DNA of 7,806 nt, taken from JBQCEE01 sp051960575. GTDB lineage: Bacteria > Actinomycetota > Actinomycetes > Mycobacteriales > Jatrophihabitantaceae. The stretch lies in the NCBI RefSeq assembly GCF_051960575.1, contig NZ_JBQCEE010000276.1:1-7806 (forward strand). Direction: 5' to 3'. Positions 5,971-7,806 of the stretch are shown piece by piece. Numbering within the stretch: position 1 is the first letter of the stretch; every line of letters begins with the position of its first letter. The translations under genes and the position numbers were made by a program. A model generated the notes under the pieces. The model saw only the letters and a list, made by a program, of their open reading frames with translations, was not told the DNA's origin and did no database searches.

Positions 5971-6043
5971 GGGCCTCTAGCTCAATCGGCAGAGCTGCGG
6001 ACTTTTAATCCGTAGGTTCCGGGTTCGAGCCCCGGGGGGCCCA
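5971..6043 (+). tRNA. tRNA-Lys (anticodon TTT)
   Basis: A complete cloverleaf can be folded. The acceptor stem is GGGCCTC (5971-5977) with GGGGCCC (6036-6042), one G-T pair. The D arm is GCTC/GAGC (5980-5983, 5992-5995). The anticodon stem is 5997-6001 with 6009-6013, and its loop CTTTTAA (6002-6008) gives anticodon TTT at 6004-6006. A 5-nt variable loop precedes the T arm CCGGG-TTCGAGC-CCCGG (6019-6035). The discriminator base is A6043. CCA is not encoded: the next bases are CCC. It decodes AAA/AAG lysine codons. I see no clear promoter in the 91 bp between it and the thioredoxin promoter. Confidence 0.96.
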
Positions 6044-6072
6044 CCCCGGTTCGCCGAGCGACCTCACCGGGG
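6044..6072. terminator. Terminator hairpin shared by tRNA-Lys and the convergent operon
   Basis: CCCCGGT (6044-6050) pairs perfectly with ACCGGGG (6066-6072). Inside it, TCGC (6051-6054) pairs with GCGA (6058-6061) around the loop CGA, leaving a 4-nt bulge. It starts directly after the tRNA discriminator base and contains the stop codon (6064-6066) of the minus-strand phosphatase-like gene, so it can serve both directions. Confidence 0.65.
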
Positions 6073-6849
6073 AAGGGCCGGACCCAAGAGCTCGAGCAGT
6101 CGGCCGTGCGTCTGCTCGTCCGCAGCGGCCAGCAGACCGCGTCCGCCGCGCACTGGGCCGCCGGTCAGGTCGGTGACGACGCACCCCGATGCCTGGCACA
6201 GCCCGACTCCGGCGGTGAAGTGGACACTGCCGTCGACCTGCTGGTCGGAGAGATAGCCCGCTCGTCGGCCGGCTGCGACCCACGCCAGCGTGAGGGTCGT
6301 CGACGTCACGCGGGTGCCGAAGGCTGTCCGGAAGGCTGGGTCGGCGATGAGCCGCGGTCCAGCCACGCCCGGGCCGCCGTCGCAGTCGACATCGACGAGG
6401 CGGGAGCGCGACGATGGCACGAGCGGGTGCTCGACGCCCGCGCGACACATCCACGCGGCCGTGCCGTCGGTGAGGAACGTCTCGCCGGCGACGGGGTCGC
6501 TGGACGCCGCCGCCGTGACCTCGGCGCCGACGGTGAGCGCCACGTTGACGGCGAACAACGGCGTGTGCGCCGCGAAGTTCAGCGTGCCGCACAGCGGGTC
6601 GACGAGCCATCGCCGATCGCCGCCCGACTGCGACGCCAGGCCGGTCTCCTCGCCGAGGAAGCCGTCATCGGGCCGTTGTGCCGACAGCACCGCCCGGATC
6701 GCCTCCTCGGCCGCCAGATCGGCTTCGGTCGCGAAGTCGGACGGCGACTTCGCGAACCGGGCGACGTCGTCGCGTCCGAACATCGAGCGGACGACGCGGG
6801 CGCCCGCCTCCGCCGCGAGGAGCGCGACGTCCGCGTCGGTGGTCAACAC
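6064..6849 (-). CDS. Inositol-monophosphatase-family protein with altered metal site
   Basis: 261 residues, the usual length for the Mg-dependent IMPase superfamily (inositol phosphates, fructose-1,6-bisphosphate, PAP and relatives). Recognisable parts are FATEADLAAEEAIRAVL (39-55), GEETG (66-70) with the metal ligand Glu67, WLVDPLCGTLNF (81-92), and the C-terminal GSVHFTAGVGLCQASGCVVTD (207-227). Against the WxxDPIDGTxNF motif the first Asp (Asp84) and the Thr (Thr89) are kept, but the second Asp is Cys87. In the second motif (WDxAAG...AGGxxxD) the WD pair is Val-His, so the metal ligand Asp is His210. Two ligands of the three-metal site, numbered D93 and D220 in human IMPA1, are thus replaced. 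The protein may be a weak or different phosphatase, or a non-catalytic binding protein. The start GTG at 6849 has only a weak GGCGG upstream; an ATG shortly before it is out of frame. It follows the methyltransferase gene by 27 bp, probably in one operon. Confidence 0.82.
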   Translation of the reverse strand: MLTTDADVALLAAEAGARVVRSMFGRDDVARFAKSPSDFATEADLAAEEAIRAVLSAQRPDDGFLGEETGLASQSGGDRRWLVDPLCGTLNFAAHTPLFAVNVALTVGAEVTAAASSDPVAGETFLTDGTAAWMCRAGVEHPLVPSSRSRLVDVDCDGGPGVAGPRLIADPAFRTAFGTRVTSTTLTLAWVAAGRRAGYLSDQQVDGSVHFTAGVGLCQASGCVVTDLTGGPVRGGRGLLAAADEQTHGRLLELLGPALPR

Positions 6850-6876
6850 CCGCCGAGCATGCCAGTCGGCTGCGCC

Positions 6877-7806
6877 TCAGTGGGCGCGCCGGGCGCGCAG
6901 GACCAGGTCGTCGGCGTGGTGCGCCGCACTCGCCGCACCTGCCGGGCGTGGACGCAACTCGTGCACCTCGATCGTCCAGCCCGGGTCGTCGGCCAGCGCG
7001 GCAGCGAAGTGCTCGACCTGCACGTAGGCCTCAGGGTCGAAGGGTCGGTGGCCGTGCGAGGGGTCGCGCATCGCCGCGACGTCGTGGCTCAGCACGACGA
7101 GCGTGCCGCCGGGGGCCACGGCGTCGACGACGGCCCGCACGGCGCGTCCGTCGGGCGTGCGCGGGATCGACGCGTAGCTCGCGGTGACCAGGTCGAACGC
7201 CGCACGCGGGTACGGGTCGTCGCCGTTGGCGTCTGCCTGCAGGCAGGTGATCGACAGGCCGCGCTGGGCCGCGAGCGCGTCGATCCGGGCGAGGGCGTTG
7301 GTCGAGATGTCGCTGGCCGTGACCTGCCAGCCCTGCTCGGCGAGCCAGACCGCGTCCCCGCCCTCACCGGCGCCGACGTCGAGCGCCCGCCCCGGCGCGA
7401 GGCCGCCCACCTCGACGACGAGCGAGCCGTTCGGGTTCCCGCTCCAGAGCAGTTCGCCGCTGTAGCGGGCGTCCCAGTCGGCGGCCTGGCTCGACGTCGT
7501 CGCCGCCCGCGCCTCGGCCTCGTCGAGCTCGTCGGCGATCAGCGCACCGAGCCGGACGCCGTCGTCGACCGACCCGACCACCTGCCGCGCGGCGTCGGTG
7601 ACGACCCGGTCGAGCCACGGCCCCTCGGCGCCCGCCACCACCAATCGATGCGCAACGACCGCATTGCCCTCGGGCAGCTCGACGCGCACCGTGCCTTCGC
7701 CCGAAGCGACGTCCGCGACTCCCATGGCGAGGATCTCGCCACCGTTTCGGTGCACGTCGTCGCGCAGGTCCACAACGTCGGGCTTCGCCGCCCCGCCCCC
7801 GCCGAC
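6877..7806 (-). CDS. Class I SAM methyltransferase fused to a remnant TrxR-like oxidoreductase domain (5' partial)
   Basis: The frame is open to the window edge; 309 residues are visible and the start is outside, or at the weak GTG at 7773. Numbering from that GTG, residues 99-298 form a class I SAM-dependent methyltransferase: WDARYSGELLWSGNPN (100-115), SAM motif I ALDVGAGEGGDAVWLA (130-145), acidic end of strand 2 at Asp155, FDLVTASYASIP (193-204), and APGGTLVVLSH (220-230). The first 90 residues match, from memory of the family, the known actinobacterial fusion of an FAD/NAD(P) thioredoxin-reductase-like enzyme to a methyltransferase. HRNGGEILAMGVADV (8-22) and AHRLVVAGAEG (41-51) fit the stretch before the reductase CPYCHG site. 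TDAARQVVGSVDDGVRLGALI (59-79) fits its C-terminal TDxxAQVxxA...G helix. The NAD-binding middle with the Cys pair is absent. Methyl acceptor unknown. Confidence 0.8.
   Translation of the reverse strand, partial: VGGGGAAKPDVVDLRDDVHRNGGEILAMGVADVASGEGTVRVELPEGNAVVAHRLVVAGAEGPWLDRVVTDAARQVVGSVDDGVRLGALIADELDEAEARAATTSSQAADWDARYSGELLWSGNPNGSLVVEVGGLAPGRALDVGAGEGGDAVWLAEQGWQVTASDISTNALARIDALAAQRGLSITCLQADANGDDPYPRAAFDLVTASYASIPRTPDGRAVRAVVDAVAPGGTLVVLSHDVAAMRDPSHGHRPFDPEAYVQVEHFAAALADDPGWTIEVHELRPRPAGAASAAHHADDLVLRARRAH

Noticed and set aside
5406..6008. Open frame on the plus strand across the thioredoxin gene and into the tRNA
   Set aside because: It is antisense to thioredoxin, runs into a tRNA gene, and has no ribosome binding site or known domain.
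6064..6849. Treating the phosphatase-like gene as a pseudogene
   Set aside because: There is no frameshift or premature stop and the length is normal. Only specific ligand residues differ, which points to altered function rather than decay.
7540..7773. GTG at 7773 as the true start of the methyltransferase fusion
   Set aside because: The frame stays open to the window edge, no Shine-Dalgarno sequence is seen before it, and residues upstream (PDVVDLRDDV region) still fit the TrxR-like domain. A start outside the window is more likely, though not proven.

Overview
The window is GC-rich and gene-dense. Codons are biased to G/C in the third position, GTG starts are frequent, and Shine-Dalgarno sequences of the GGAGG type precede most genes. 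The tRNA gene does not encode its CCA end, and one regulatory site matches the actinobacterial SigR/SigH consensus. All of this points to an actinobacterial (Actinomycetota) chromosome. The genus cannot be told from the sequence. I see no insertion sequence, phage gene or CRISPR array.

Left part (118-2083): a drug-efflux MFS pump of the DHA2 (14-helix) type on the minus strand is divergent from a MarR-family repressor on the plus strand. Their 88-bp intergenic region holds two tandem dyads with the same CAAG-N3-CTTG core. They lie over a TTGACA-type promoter for the pump, a classic autoregulated efflux module.

Centre (2084-5360): an MMPL/RND-type transporter is followed 20 bp later by a YihY/BrkB-like membrane protein, probably as one operon. 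Ahead of it lies a 16-bp ATACCC...GGGTAT palindrome typical of CsoR/CstR (DUF156) operators, inside a possible ECF-type promoter and followed by a structured leader. The operon ends at a perfect 11-bp hairpin.

Right part (5410-7806): a thioredoxin gene runs toward that hairpin from the other side. Its promoter exactly fits GGAAT-N18-GTT, the SigR/SigH disulfide-stress consensus, and a second CsoR/CstR-like palindrome, 14/16 identical to the first, lies around its predicted transcription start. Next come tRNA-Lys(UUU), a shared terminator, and a minus-strand pair. The pair is an inositol-monophosphatase-like protein lacking two metal-ligand aspartates and, running off the window edge, a SAM methyltransferase fused to what looks like a collapsed thioredoxin-reductase-like domain.

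The most notable reading is a small thiol/metal-stress regulon: the thioredoxin gene and the MMPL-YihY operon appear to share one operator type and perhaps one class of sigma factor, while no DUF156 regulator gene is present in the window.
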